From Arachis hypogaea (lineage: Eukaryota > Streptophyta > Magnoliopsida > Fabales > Fabaceae): a DNA stretch of 64,000 nt. Under the pieces are notes generated by a model. The model saw only the letters and a list, made by a program, of their open reading frames with translations, searched no databases and was not told where the DNA came from. Positions 23,851 to 35,271 of the stretch are shown here, piece after piece. The position numbers and the translations under genes are program-made. Position 1 is the first letter of the stretch; the number at the start of each line of letters is the position of its first letter. The stretch covers positions 114,709,905 to 114,773,904 of the forward strand of contig NC_092053.1 in NCBI RefSeq assembly GCF_003086295.3. The letters are read 5' to 3'.

Positions 23851-24836
23851 TGTCCATGGTTAGCTACCAGGACGTGTCGGGTTGGCTATATAACCAACAG
23901 ATGATATCATCAGCCACTAGGGACAGGCATGCATCATATGCATCTATGTGACATTGTTTGCGTGTGCATATTATACTTGGTTTGCCTCTGTGATTACTTG
24001 AGATTAACTGCTACTTGTTCTACTTGCTGTAACTGTTTGTTTGTGCTTGAACTTCCTATCTGTGTTTGCAACTGGGACTCTGTTGGATTGTGGTGATTGG
24101 TTGTTGGTTGGATTTGTTTGGGCCTAGGGCCGTGGTTGAAATGAGGTGAACCGTTGGTTGATTTCGGTTTTGTGTTTCTGAGTTAGAAAAGTCTGAAATG
24201 CTAATTTGATTCGGCATGGTTAAACCTTTTTGAAAGGCTTTTGAGTTTTTGAGAATTGAACGGTTCCTCTTTTAGAAATGATTTCCGACTTTACTTTTAT
24301 TGTAAACTGTTGTTTTTGAAAAGAGGCATAAGACGGGTAGTAATCACTGGTACGGTTTATCTTCACGTATCCTATTACAGTAATTCCCAAAAATCCTCTA
24401 CTGAGAACCCTTTCGAGGATGATGTTCTCACCCCCCCCTACATTTTTCCCCTTTCAGGATATGGACGCTGAAGTCACGAAGGGTTTATTTAGTTGTTGTT
24501 GAAATGCTCTGTATTGTTTGTTATGGTTTATTGAACCCTCGCTATTATCTTGATATATTCTGTAAGAGGGATAGGAATTGTATTGGTTAATGCTTGTAAT
24601 ATTATATATGTATATGTATATATATGGATGTACCCTTTATGAGTTTTTGTAAGTTGTATGGTATCTATGGATGTACGTTATTGAAAGAAAGTATTTTCGG
24701 GAGTGGTGTTGCGGTTTAAAGTTTTAAACAGGCTCATATTTTAGTATTAAATAGTATAAAAGTCGTCGTAATGTCCGTACTATCAGAGTGGCACAGCCGG
24801 AAGCGTGAACTTTGGTAGTTATGGTGTTACGGTAAT

Positions 24837-25852
24837 GGCATTAGACACAATGGATGAAATCCTTGCTCAAAATAAACTCTTGACTCAACAATCTCCTCGC
24901 TCACAAAACAATTCGAACATAGGCAAGTTTTAGCTATTGGAACGTAAGTCCTATGTGATTTATGTGGGAGAACACATCCAAGTGAAGAGTGGAAATTGAG
25001 CAAGGAAGACCAACCATTCGTTGAGCAAGTAAACTTCATGGGACAACTCTCAAAGTCAGAGAATGATCCATTCTCAAAAACTTACAATCCTGGTTAGAGG
25101 TATCATCCCAATTTTGGTTAGAGAAATCAAGGGCAAAGGAACTACAATGCCGCTTTTCAATAACAACATAATCATCACAGGCCTTCATCTTTTGAGCTTG
25201 CTATTGAGAAACTTTCCCAAACCAATGACTCCTTCATACAACAAACACAAAGCTTCATGCAAGAAACAAGAGCCAACTTCAAGAATCAAGAAGCTTTAAT
25301 TTTTAATTTTAGAAGTACAAGTGGGGAAATTACTAAACAACTGGTAGAGAAGCCTCCATATTCCTTCTCCAGTGACACAATTCCAAATCCTAGGGAGAAA
25401 TGCAAGGCTACTTTCCTAAGAAACAGAAAAGAAATAAAGAAGGAGCTTCCTAAAGAGAATTAGACAAAATTCGAAGAAACTCCAAGAGAGATAAAATAGA
25501 AATACCTAGAGGAAGAAAAAGCTCCTGCACCAACAGCAGCCAGGAAGAAAAAGGTCAGAAGCCATGAATCAAGGATTCTGTATCCTCAAAAGCTACAGAA
25601 GCAAAATCAAGAAAAGAACTTTCAAGTTCTTAGAGATTTTCAAGAAGTTACAAATCAACATCCCATTCGCTGAAGTCTTAGAACAAATTCCACTCTATGC
25701 CAAATTCATAAAAGAGCTATTATCCAAGAAGAGAACTTTCAAGGAAGAAGAAAAGGTCATCCTCACTAAAGAGTATAGTGCCATTATTCAAAAAAAAACT
25801 ACCATAGAAGTTAAAAGATCCCAGTAGTTTTTAAATCCCCTGCTAAGGTGCT
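24837..25852 (+). pseudogene. C-terminal gag and linker of family B, broken
   Basis: It resumes gag after the solo LTR with LDTMDEILAQNKLLTQQ. It passes several stops and frameshifts, then shows NPREKCKAT (25385-25420) and [32 protein letters not shown] (25625-25720), which correspond to residues about 505-620 of the element E polyprotein. The last recognised codons, near KAT-KDP-SF, stop at about 25850, where an unrelated fragment begins. Confidence 0.82.
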
Positions 25853-26405
25853 GCTCTTCGCGAATCCCAGCATACCCCAAGTTGGGATGGGTAGGCACAC
25901 CACTTCATTTTCACTTAGGCCTGGGCCAAGTCAGTAGGGGACCCTGTCAGGCTCTCCCCCCCCCCCCCCCCCCGCCACAAAAAAAAAAAAAAAAAAACTG
26001 TACGTGATAGTTTCCCTTCATATGGCTCGAATCATTCTCAGATGCTTAACGGGCCATCCTTTCCTTGTTTGTTGGGTTGGTTCACGCGCATGCAAACGAG
26101 CACTGGTCACAACTGCAGGGAACTATGACCAATAGAGTTAGACACTTAGCTACATCCACATGCAAAAGAAATTTTGTTCTGGTTGAGGCTTTCTTTCCTT
26201 TATTCGTAAAGGAGGCGCGGGAGTAAAGCAACCACAACAACGTATGAGTTACTATATGTAGGAGACGTATAACTAGACTAGGGTACTAGCTCTTGTACAA
26301 CAGATATCATGGGACCAGACCTGCTTCTTTATTTCGTCTTATATCCTTTCGTCCATTTTCCTGGTCAGGAAGACCTTTTTCTACTCTTCCCATGAGGAGG
26401 TAGAT
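25853..26405 (-). other. Probable mitochondrial (group II intron) DNA insertion
   Basis: About 550 bp interrupting the gag-protease junction: AAATCCCCTG on the left and AATCATTGGGAATG on the right are consecutive in the retrotransposon. Its composition is unlike that of the host element. On the minus strand (about 25998-26040) it reads GAGCCATATGAAGGGAAACT then ATCACGTACAG, close to the GAGCCGTATG...CACGTACGG hallmark at the 3' end of plant organelle group II introns. An 18-bp C run and a 21-bp A run (25956-25999) lie beside it. No terminal repeats or target duplication are seen, as expected for an organelle fragment joined at a break. Plastid origin is not excluded. Confidence 0.5.
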
Positions 26406-26864
26406 AGTTATTCTTATCTAATCATTGGGAATGTCACCATTGGCAAGGCACTTTGTGATTTATGGGTTAGCATTAATTTGATGTCCCTATCTATGGTGAA
26501 TAGGTTACATATTGAAGAAGTAAAGCTCATAACAATCTCACTACAAGTAGCCAACCGATCAATGAAATTCCTATTTGGGATAGTAGAGAACGCATTGGTT
26601 AAGGTCAGAAAGTTTATTTTTCTGGTTGATTTTGTGATTCTCAACATGGAAGAAGATGAGGACGCCTCCATCATCTTAGGAAGACCATTCTTAGTCATCG
26701 AACAAGCACTCATAGACGTTCAAAAGGGTGAACTAACACTAAGGGTACATGATGAACGAGTGGTCTTTAATGTTTTCAAATCCATGAAACACCCTAGTGA
26801 GTCCGAGAGTTGTATGAAGTTTGACATCATTGAATCCTTAGTCTACAAAATTGTGGATAAATGA
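26406..26864 (+). pseudogene. Aspartic protease remnant of family B
   Basis: ALCDLWVSINLMSLSMV replaces the active-site DLGAS with DLWVS, so the catalytic neighbourhood is damaged. [24 protein letters not shown] and [24 protein letters not shown] follow, matching the element E protease region closely. The open stretch ends at 26862. No RT sequence follows; the post-pol motif comes 135 bp later. Confidence 0.85.
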
Positions 26865-26998
26865 GCTCTTGAAAACCCTTTTCAACTCCTGGATTCTAAA
26901 ACGGGCAAGGAAAAATAGCCGGAGAATGCTTATCTAATGGAGGATGGCATTGGAAGAAGATGCCATGAACAATCCAACTACCAACCTAGAGGATTCAA

Positions 26999-27046
26999 CG
27001 TCAAGCTAATGACGTTAAAAGAGCATTTGTTGGGAGGCAACCCAAC
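26999..27046 (+). ncRNA. Post-pol two-hairpin motif, family B copy
   Basis: CGTCAAGCTAATGACG and GTTGGGAGGCAACCCAAC, separated by TTAAAAGAGCATTT. Both stems are intact; the central AGCGCT word of the other copies has become AGCATT. Confidence 0.7.
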
Positions 27047-27180
27047 CGCGGTTAGTATTTTTATCTTTTTCTTTTAAGCATTCCATAGTTGCATTCTTCT
27101 TCTTCTCCTTCTTTTTTCTCTTGTATTTTTTTTTCTTTCATTAAAAGTGATTTATGTTGTTTTTCAAAGTTTTCAAGTCC

Positions 27181-27415
27181 TTAAAAAAGTGTGAAGCCCA
27201 GCGCCCAAAGAAGGAGCCAGGCTCCTTTGAAGAATGCAAGGGAGTGGCGACCAACTCCATGATTTAGAGCCCGGCTCCAAGGCAAGGGCAAGCTCCCAGG
27301 GCACAAAAATTTGAGTGAAGCCCGGCGCCTACTCCTGATGCCGAGTGCCCCCTTCATGTTTTTGTTGGCCAATGCCCAACTCCAAGGTTTTATGCCCAAC
27401 GCCAAGCATACTGAG
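27181..27415 (+). repeat. Cluster of family B palindromic words
   Basis: Repeated short words CCCAGCGCCC, GGAGCCAGGCTCC (a perfect inverted repeat around one base), GAGCCCGGCTCC and CCCGGCGCC in a noncoding stretch. The same words occur in both LTRs (about 6395-6490, 7410, 30003-30240). Confidence 0.7.
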
Positions 27416-27954
27416 AGAGCATGAATCCTATTAAAAATATTTCAATTCTATTTTCTTTTAAATTTCTTATTTTCTGAGTCTTTAGAAGAAGTTTTTTTTA
27501 AAAATGTTTTTTATCACATGCATAGTTATTATGTCTTTGTTTTATTCACTATCATCATAAATAATTTTGTTCGAAGAAATTCATTGTCAATCATGCAAGA
27601 TATATTATATCAATATTGATTATATTCATTCAAATGCTTTGGAAGGCTTAGTACGTTATGTTTGCATCTTTAAATTTTTAACTTTCAATAGTAAAGACAT
27701 TGGCATTTAGTAGTTGTTGTATGCTTATTCTCCATGCACATTTTCCTTACCATGCATATCATCGAGGCCTCATAACCTCTCAATGCATATCTCATTCCAT
27801 TATAAATTCACATGCATGCATCTATTCATCACACAACACAATTACACTTAGCATTCATTTCTCTCTTCACTTATATTTCACTTGCTCCATACGGTCAAAC
27901 TTTAAATTTGGTGTTCGTGCCTTATATTTCTCTAAGTGAAAACAAAATACTAAA

Positions 27955-28660
27955 ATGCCTTTGCTCAGAAAAAGAAAGGAGAAGGAACCAGCCACCCATC
28001 TTTTGATGTCACTCAGTTCTGGACCCAGATGCATGAAACTTAATATAAAACATGGGTGAAGGAGAAGACCATAATCCCCGATATGAGATTCAATTTGAAA
28101 CCAGACGAGTATCTAATGATTTGAGCTGAGATCTCCCGTCAGAAGTGGATGGTCTTTCCAAACTATGGCACAAAGTTGTGACCCAAGGTCAAGGCTCAGA
28201 TTTTCGGGCCTCATCCACCATTTCTATGAGGTCGCCAGGGTGTCCATTGAACAAGACATTAAGCTTGCAAGACCCATCACTGTGGCCGTAATGGAAAGAT
28301 AGACAACAAGAAGAGCCACAACAGCAACCTCCTTCTCCTCCTCCTCAAGCACACGAGCCTCAAGTTGGGCCAAGTCAATCCCAAGACCATGAGATTGATG
28401 TTGAGCAGTTCTATTAAGAGTTCCAAAAATTCTAGTTGGACATGATGGATAAAATCACATACTTTTGTGCCGCTATCCAACATGCAAACCCCAAGTGAGT
28501 TCCCCGATTTGAACGCTTACATCAAGAATGGGAACGAAAAAGAAGGGAGGCGAAAGCTCGGAGGCCATGAGAGGAGGCAGCTGTAAGATAAAGAAGATGG
28601 CAACCAAGGACCCCAGAAGGAGCAGTTGAAACCGAGAATAAAGATGATAATGAATGACGA
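27955..28660 (+). pseudogene. Third-frame remnant of family B
   Basis: A short start (MPLLRKRKEK) is followed by scattered matches in several frames. The clearest is a C-terminal segment with proline/glutamine-rich sequence then FYQEFQKFQLDMMDKI (near 28400-28455), the same kind of tail as at 17189-17386. Many stops are present. The assignment rests on position and on that tail. Confidence 0.5.
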
Positions 28661-29051
28661 CTTGTGGTAAAATTAATTTGTGTGATGGTTAGTTTGTTTT
28701 CTCTTTACTTGTTTTATCTTTGTTTCTTTGTGTTTTCATTTTTTTTCTTTTATCCTTGCATTATGTTTCTATTTCTTTGTTTTCTTATTCTTCTTTTCTT
28801 TTCTTTAATGCTTACTACTTTGTAACTGTCCTCGGACACTCCGGTGATAAAAGTGGACCTTAATAAAAGGAGTTGAATAAAATAACAAAGAAAGCTCTAC
28901 TGAAATGTGGTGGTCAGTGAGCATGATTATATTCCATGAATTTAAAAGTATTCGAATGATCTTGAAGAAAAGGGAAAAAAGAATCTCCAAGAAAACAAAG
29001 ATTCTAGAGACGTATTATGGATTCCGAAAACAAAAAGAAAGAGATAGAGAG

Positions 29052-29082
29052 AAAAGAAAGAAAGAAAGAAAGAAAGAAAGAA
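29052..29082. repeat. (GAAA)n microsatellite
   Basis: About seven uninterrupted AAAG units in the noncoding 3' region of family B. Confidence 0.9.
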
Positions 29083-29149
29083 GTATGGAAAATTCATGAA
29101 TATCCAAAAGCAATAAGGCTTTAAGTACCAATGACTAGAGTTCAGTTAT

Positions 29150-29480
29150 CTGCCTGTGATGTATATGTTTCAAAGAGAGCCTTGGGCAATTAAATCCGAG
29201 GGGTGCTTCATCACCCGGTAACTTAGGCCAACTAGCTCGGGATTATCAATTGAAAGCCCACATTTAAGAGTTAGCTTGAAACAAAATATATAGAGTCCAA
29301 AAAGGCTCTAGGCATCGAAGTCTGGATGAACAAAACTCCTAGTTATGTGCTTGTGGTGTGATTGTGTTGATGAGAGGCTTAGGTAATTAGATCCAAGGGG
29401 TGCTTTATCATCCGGTAACTTGGGCCAACTGGCCCAGGATTATCGATTGAAAATCTGTTAAGAGCTACCCTAAGACAAAA
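29150..29480 (+). repeat. Direct duplication, period about 197 bp
   Basis: CCGAGGGGTGCTTCATCACC (29196) and CCAAGGGGTGCTTTATCATC (29393) begin matched stretches that run through CCGGTAACTT and GGATTATCNATTGAAA. A single related block (GGTAACTTGGGTTAACT, then GGATTATCAACC) is found near 50705-50745 in element E. Confidence 0.8.
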
Positions 29481-29724
29481 CACTTAGAGTCAAAAACCTT
29501 CAAAAATCTCTCTCGTCAAACTGTTAAGCAAAAAAGCTTCAAAGATTAGATAAGTCTAAAAGGATTCTCATAATACAATCCGAAATTTAGTTTTTGAAAA
29601 GATTCTTGATTCCTAAATATTCAAGACTTATTAGGATAAGAGAAATTCACTTATTGATTTGAACTTGAAGAGTTCAAAAGCCTTCAATTCTTTTCATTAA
29701 CCTAAATTCTATTTATCTTTCTTT

Positions 29725-29761
29725 TTGCTTGAGAACAAACAAAATTTTAAGTTTGGTGTTG
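29725..29761 (+). promoter_or_regulatory. Pre-LTR hairpin of family B
   Basis: TTGCTTG (29725-29731), loop AGAA, CAAACAA, then AAGTTTGGTGTTG up to the 3' LTR. One arm position is mismatched. Confidence 0.6.
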
Positions 29762-31328
29762 TGATGACGCATCATCTTAACCACTTTTAAAGCCTTTTTT
29801 CATTTGTTTTCTTAGTTTTTGAATCAAATCCTTATGTTTTTAATGATGTTTTGATATATTTGGAGTTGTGTTAGAATAATTGTATTTTCAGGCTAAAATC
29901 AAGCAAATCAAATGAAAATCAACACAAAAACAAACTTAGAGGCACAGGCCCAAAGAAGACAAGTTCAATGCCTAAAATGTCAAGTTGGGTGCCCAAACTC
30001 AGAGCCCGGCTCCAAAGACTGGCTCCTAGCATCAAGGACTTGAAGCCCAACGCCTTCATGCACTAGGAGGAAGAAAAAAGAGCTAGAGCCCGGCTCCATA
30101 AGGTGGTTCCCAACTCCCCTTCAATTTCATATAAAGGGCGCCTAGCATCAAGACTTGGAGCCTGGCTCTAAGTGTAATTATCACTCTCAAGATTTTAAGA
30201 ATTGTTTCAAGCCTAACTCCACTTCACCAAACTCGGCTCCAACATATAACCAACTTCCAGAAAGCTTCAATTCAATTCAAGATTCAAGAATTAAATGATT
30301 AGTTAGCAACAAACTCTTCTAGAAAGATAAAAAATTTGATTGTTAGGATTATATTAGATTATATTTGAATTTGAATAAGTTATCTTTTTCTTTAAAAGAT
30401 AACATTAGATTAGTTTTTGAATTTTTTAGTTAGGAAGTTAAATATAAGTAAGTCAACAAAGTTCACAAGAGAGGCACCAATCATCCGGTCCATCATCCAC
30501 GGATCATACATCCACTACTCTGTCTAGTTTAGTTGTTTTCTTCTCTATCATGAGCAACTAAACTTCCTCTTGTTAAAGGTTAAGGGCTCTGTTTTATTTT
30601 TATAGATTAATAATGTAAGTATTTTCTTTATTTTGATTCATACTTCTTTACTTTTTCAAGATTGAGTTTCGTTCTTCATCAATAATGATTAGAAGTATTG
30701 AGAGATATTCTAATTATGTCTTGGATTCCAGTATTACTTTGAGATATTTAATATCGGAATTAGCTTGAAACTCATCTCATAATCTTCACTGATTTTAGAA
30801 CTAGTTCTTGAATATGTGACATTTAATTCATCTAGGGATAGTGTTTGAATATCGTGTGGCTTAAAATCGAAACTGTTCTTAACCTCTTCTCTTGATTAAT
30901 TGACCAAGACATTAGCGATTAATTAAGAAAAATTAGATTACCAAGATATTGGAATTTAATTATAAATGATTTGCTATAAAAAGATTTTTGGATGAATCAA
31001 AGTTTTGAAAATACAATTATTGTTCTTCCTAAAGGATTTAGCATCCCCAAAGCCTTTAACATTTCCTATCTTGATTTTTTTCTGATTCTTTAAAACCTTC
31101 CCTCACCCAATAATCCAAATAAAATCAATTCCCGCTTCTCTGTTGCTTCCAAAGTCACGAACCAATTCCCTCATGCCAAGGTGTAATCAATCTAATTAGA
31201 GATATAATTAGACATTGCTTGCCTCAATCCGTTAATTCTCGTGGAAACGATATTCACTCACTGTGGTATTATTTGATACTATTTGGTACACTTACCAATA
31301 GTACGAGCGTATCAATTTTGGCTCATCA
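29762..31328 (+). repeat. 3' LTR of family B
   Basis: 1567 bp, TGATGACGC...GGCTCATCA, pairing with 6121-8483 apart from the private insertion there. It ends directly before ATTGA, the presumed target duplication. Confidence 0.85.
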
Positions 31329-31447
31329 ATTGATTTTTTGATTGAATCGATCAGTCTAGTCTAGTATGAGTTTGATAAGTATGTTAATAACAAAATTTTG
31401 TGTCTAATTTACTTGTGTTGACAATTATTCTTGTGAAGTTATTGCAA

Positions 31448-31593
31448 AATTAATCCTAAATTTTTAAACAATTAACTGCTAAAAATACTTTTAGTGCAAA
31501 TAAAAATTTTAAAATAAAATTAAAACAAAATAAAATTTAAAAATATTTTTTAAAATTTTTAATAAATTTTTAAAAAAAGAATATACTTTATCC
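31448..31593 (-). repeat. Right terminal inverted repeat of the Mutator-like element
   Basis: Reverse-complement partner of 5134-5265, followed by TAATAAAAA. Confidence 0.5.
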
Positions 31594-31602
31594 TAATAAA
31601 AA

Positions 31603-32334
31603 ACTAAAGTTCTACCTCAAATAACAAGTTAACATCATAATGTTTGAGATAGGTTCTGAAGTGCACATATATCACATTTACAACTGAGGTTATAACTGAA
31701 TTTTAGTAACTAGTACTAATTAAGTAATAAGGTGAATACTTACTTATTTTCCACCTTATATATCTTAATTAAATAACATTTACAAATACAAACAACATCA
31801 CCGCACGTATTCACAATGTAAAACGTGATGCATATATTAAAACCAGAAAAAATTAGGTCAGATGGCAGTACATTTTTTTCCTCCTTCTTTTTATTTTTTA
31901 TTTTTTATTTTATTTTTTTGTTGTTGTTGCAGATTTCGCACATTATTTTTTTCTTTCAAAGATTGGGATTTTGGCGTGGTTAATGGGATTCCCACGTAGT
32001 CCACAATGCCAAACAACGAATGGAAGCACCAGAATTTGTAGCCTAAAGTAAGACAATATTGTATACTTGATCTTACAGCTAGCTTATCAATCTGTACAAG
32101 TGGACATCAACAATTTTTGTTTCTTGGAAATTTTCTAATTAGCAATTGTGGGATAAACCGAAACGTTCCACTACTGCTACTGTACACTTAATTACGATGA
32201 ATTTTTTAATTTTAATATAACAATAGGGTAAAATATCTTGCACAATAATATAGTCAAACTTTTTTCTTTTATAATTATTCACATAGTGAATTTGTTGAAA
32301 ATAATAAAATTTATTTATGTAATATATTTACAGT
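31603..32334. other. Intergenic DNA, nothing recognised
   Basis: AT-rich, with a T-rich run near 31869-31925. No frame, RNA gene or element boundary is supported. Confidence 0.55.
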
Positions 32335-32828
32335 AATAATTTATTAGAAAAAGTATTATTTTGATCTCCAACATTTGTACTGAATCTTAATTTGGTTTCT
32401 AATGTTTCAAACATTTTATTTTAGTTTCAAAAAAATTTAAACGTCTTATTTCAATTTTAAAAAAAGAATAATTAGATTTAATATTGTTCCACTATTAAAT
32501 TTAATACAAACAATTTGCATATTAAAAAGTCAATATTAAAGCGTTGATTTTTAGATTTAAAATTTTATACAAAAAAAAAAAAAATGTTACAAGAAGATTT
32601 TTGTTATATTTTCTAACACATAAAAAAATATATAACTTAACTAGTAACGTTATTAACGTCTATGTTACTCATTCTATTAACTATTAGTGTCAAATTTAAT
32701 TGTAAGATAACATTATACCACTTTAAAATTTTTTGAGATAGAAATAAGACGTTTAAAATATTAAAGACCAAATTAAAATTTAGTCCAAATATTAAAAGAC
32801 TAAAATAATATTTTATTCTAATTTATTA
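32335..32828. mobile_element. Foldback MITE with long inverted repeats
   Basis: The first about 130 bp (ATTATTTTGATCTCCAACAT, TTAATTTGGTTTCTAATGTTT, AAACGTCTTATTTCA) reappear in reverse complement in the last 130 bp (GAAATAAGACGTTT, AAAGACCAAATTAAAAT, AAAGACTAAAATAATATTTT). The middle of about 230 bp is unrelated AT-rich DNA. No coding sequence is present. Superfamily and exact ends are uncertain. Confidence 0.75.
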
Positions 32829-33135
32829 AATTAAATACTTATTTTTTTTTGCATTTGCCTTCACCTCAAAATAACTTATCTCTCGTGCGTCACCAAAAAA
32901 AAAAAAACTTATCTCTCGTGCGCAGAAGAGATACCTTTTGGTCTACTAATGCGTTAATATTTTAAACTAAACAAAAAAGTTACTTAGATTTATTTATTCT
33001 CCTTTGATTTTTTTTTTCCTCTAATAATAAAACAGTAAAAATCTGAGAAGTAATGTGTCTATATTGTGTTTCTTCCTCGTAAAGTTCATGATATATTTGA
33101 GTTTGATCCGCGACTATTTCAGAATATTTAATTTA
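32829..33135. other. Intergenic DNA with a short direct repeat
   Basis: AACTTATCTCTCGTGCG occurs twice about 34 bp apart (near 32872 and 32906), separated by an A run. Nothing else is recognised. Confidence 0.6.
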
Positions 33136-33786
33136 TACTACAAAAAATAGTGTAATTATCGACGCTAAAAATTAACGGCCAGATTTTTTGTCGATTTTTT
33201 TTTACAGTTTGTCGTCGATAAAATAAAAAAATAATTAAAAATAAAATATTAAAATCGACGACTATGTTGTCTATTATTTTGATAACTTTTTAAGGTCTTC
33301 CTCTTATCGTCACATTGTAGACGTAGTGGTAGGTTGAACAATTTTTTCTTTAAAAACGACACACAGGTCGTCTATTTTAATAATTATATTATAGACAGTT
33401 TTTGTCGTCAATAATTTTAAACGATCGAGATCTCTTTTCGAAATTAAATGAAGGGTATAGATTTATTAAATAAAATAGACAGTTACGTTGTTGATTTTTG
33501 CTTTAATTAAATTCGACGAAGTTACGGTCGATTTTTATCAACAAAAAATTACACCACCTTTACTTTCCGCGACTCTCGTTTCACTCAATTCCCCGCTTAC
33601 ATTTTACTTGAAAAATTAACTAACCCCAATTTGGACCTTCTCCATTTCACCGCCACCATTTCGCCAACCTTCCCTCTCCGCTGCCACTGCGCCGTCGTAG
33701 CTCCACTACCTCCGCGACGTCGTCGCTCTGCTGGCCCATGCCCGTCGTCGCTCCGTCACACTCGCGCCGTTGTCGCTCCGTAATCG

Positions 33787-34281
33787 ATGGCAAGGCAGTG
33801 TCGCAAACTATCAGATCTGAGATCGTGGAGGAAGTGCGCTCCATCTCCCAAAAGTATGGCAAGGTACTCAATCCCGATCCAATCCCAATCTAACCTAATC
33901 AAAATTGGGAACTAGAATAATGTAATGTGATGGTGTTGTTGCAGGTTCCGAGGCTGGCGGTGGTGATAGTAGGGAACAGGAAGGACTCACAGAGTTATGT
34001 GGGAACGAAGAGAAAGGCATGTGCTGAATTAGGGATTAAGTCCTACGACATTGACCTTCCCAAATAAGTTTTCGAATTCGATTTGATTAAGCAAGTTCAC
34101 CAGCTCAATGTTAATCCTGATGTTCACGGTATTAGATTTATATTATTTATTACCATTCCGAGCTTTTATTTTTAGCTCATGTTTGAGGCAAAAAATGTAT
34201 GCAATCAGGTATATTGGTTCAGCTTCCATTGCCAAAGCATATCAATGAAGAGAAAGTTCTCAGTAAAATCAGCCTTGATGA
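33787..34281 (+). pseudogene. Captured fragment of a FolD gene (methylene-THF dehydrogenase/cyclohydrolase)
   Basis: Three exons with intact GT/AG borders: 33787-33863 (DGKAVSQTIRSEIVEEVRSI), 33945-34128 (VPRLAVVIVGNRKDSQSYV, then KRKACAELGIKSYDIDLP) and 34209-34281 (ILVQLPLPKHINEEKVLSKI). Together they match the N-terminal part of plant FolD, including the substrate-side YVxxK region; here Lys follows Tyr in SYVGTKRK. A TAA near 34065 interrupts exon 2, and the NADP-binding C-terminal half is missing. Real FolD makes one-carbon folates. Retained introns show capture at the DNA level rather than through mRNA. A GC-rich stretch before exon 1 (33640-33786) may be the donor 5' region. Confidence 0.85.
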
Positions 34282-35010
34282 AGTTTTGTATCGTCAATTA
34301 CTTGTTCTTTTGCTTTTTCTCTTGTTGTTACTGCTAACATCTTTTTTTCAACTGTAATTTTATTACTGTTTATAGAATTAAAATTATGAGTTATGCATTA
34401 TGGAGATGCTCTTATTTATAAAAAATTACTTAATTTTGGTTGATGCTCATTATTGAAATTTGTGATATGAATGGTGACCCTATGATTAAGTCTTAAAATA
34501 TGAAGCTTGTAATGATATGATGTTTAGAAAATTCAATGTTCAATTTTTGCTATAGCTAATTTAATCTTCAGATAACATAATCTATTATCAAGGATGAAAA
34601 ATTTATTTTTATTTGCTCGTTTTGTTCTTCATCGACAGGGATCTGGTATTATGTGAAAGTACTATAATTTTCCTGTTTTCTTACTCACAGCAAGTGCTAC
34701 AGCAACTATTGAAGAGGTATGGCATAATATTCTCACTTGATTATTACATTTCAAAACATGCTAGTGGGGTTTCTTGTAGTCATTGATAATACTTGTGATC
34801 TCCTATGGCTTTGACATTTTAACCACTTATAGATTTGGTTCTATGGTTAGCATTTTAAAACTCATCATTTTGCAATTATTTAAACATGCATATCATGATA
34901 CGGTTCTGAATATGAAATTACACGATTATTGATTGGATTGAATTTATGCCTAATAGCCAAGTTACATTTCTGATACTAGTAGATTAATCTACTCCCTGAT
35001 GTTTCGTTAG

Positions 35011-35271
35011 CAAATGGCTTATGACACAAAACATCTTCGTGTCCCAGAGATACAATGGCTTGGAGCTTATCCTTCAGATGCTGAGAGATATTTTATTCCA
35101 AAGCAGTGTCTACTTTCTCTGCTGAAGGTAAGGAATAAGTATATTAATTGTAATGCATGAGGACATAGTTATATACCTAATCTAATCAATTGCCTATAAT
35201 ATACTTGGAAGACAAGAGGAAACTTGAAGCCATGTTGCTTAGATGCTACCTACAAAAGGATGTGCCATAAT
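35011..35271 (+). pseudogene. Captured fragment of an SPO11/topoisomerase VI A gene
   Basis: Exon 35011-35127 encodes MAYDTKHLRVPEIQWLGAYP, then SDAERYFIPKQCLLSLLK. After an 82-bp intron, 35211-35271 encodes DKRKLEAMLLRCYLQKDVP. This is the Toprim-adjacent C-terminal part of the plant SPO11-like/TOP6A family (closest in memory to SPO11-2). The family makes or relates to the enzyme that cuts DNA to start meiotic recombination. A stop follows at about 35267, and the catalytic tyrosine domain is absent. The exon-like stretch 35341-35399, beginning MRVLRKKALVDIGLQQFNPL, may be from a third source that I cannot name. Confidence 0.75.

Larger units (their letters stand above)
20263..24831 (+). mobile_element. 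Family C solo LTR, 4.6 kb
   Basis: It is flanked by a perfect 5-bp duplication GTAAT (20258-20262 and 24832-24836). It begins TGTAAGACCC and ends GTGTTACG, where the other copy ends TTACA. The second copy lies on the minus strand at 56396-60879. Long LTRs of 4-5 kb fit the Tat/Ogre side of Ty3/gypsy. It has no primer site, gag or pol, which is why I call it a solo LTR. It contains a GC-rich segment (20830-21830) with many short chance frames. Confidence 0.85.
6121..31328 (+). mobile_element. Family B Athila-like LTR retrotransposon, non-autonomous, heavily interrupted
   Basis: Two diverged LTRs (6121-8483 and 29762-31328) start TGATGAC and end GGCTCATCA. The flanking five bases are ACTGA (6116-6120) and ATTGA (31329-31333), a 4/5 match for the target duplication. 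The internal order is a tRNA-Asp-type primer site, gag, protease, a post-pol two-hairpin motif, remnants of a third frame, a pre-LTR hairpin and the 3' LTR. No reverse transcriptase, RNase H or integrase is present between protease and the post-pol motif. Three later insertions lie inside: a family A element (9298-20109), a solo LTR (20263-24831) and an organelle-like fragment (about 25853-26405). The LTR divergence makes it the oldest LTR element here. Confidence 0.82.
5134..31593. mobile_element. Mutator-like TIR element split by a retrotransposon cluster
   Basis: The left arm 5134-5265 and right arm 31448-31593 are imperfect inverted repeats of about 130-145 bp. Both start GG(A)TAAAGTATATT and contain AGGATTAAT-type sequence at their inner ends. 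They are flanked by TAGTAAAAA (5125-5133) and TAATAAAAA (31594-31602), an 8/9 match consistent with the 9-bp duplication of Mutator-like elements. Without the family B element and its inserts, about 1.25 kb remains, with no transposase, so it would be a non-autonomous element. The arms are very AT-rich, so chance similarity contributes. Confidence 0.5.
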
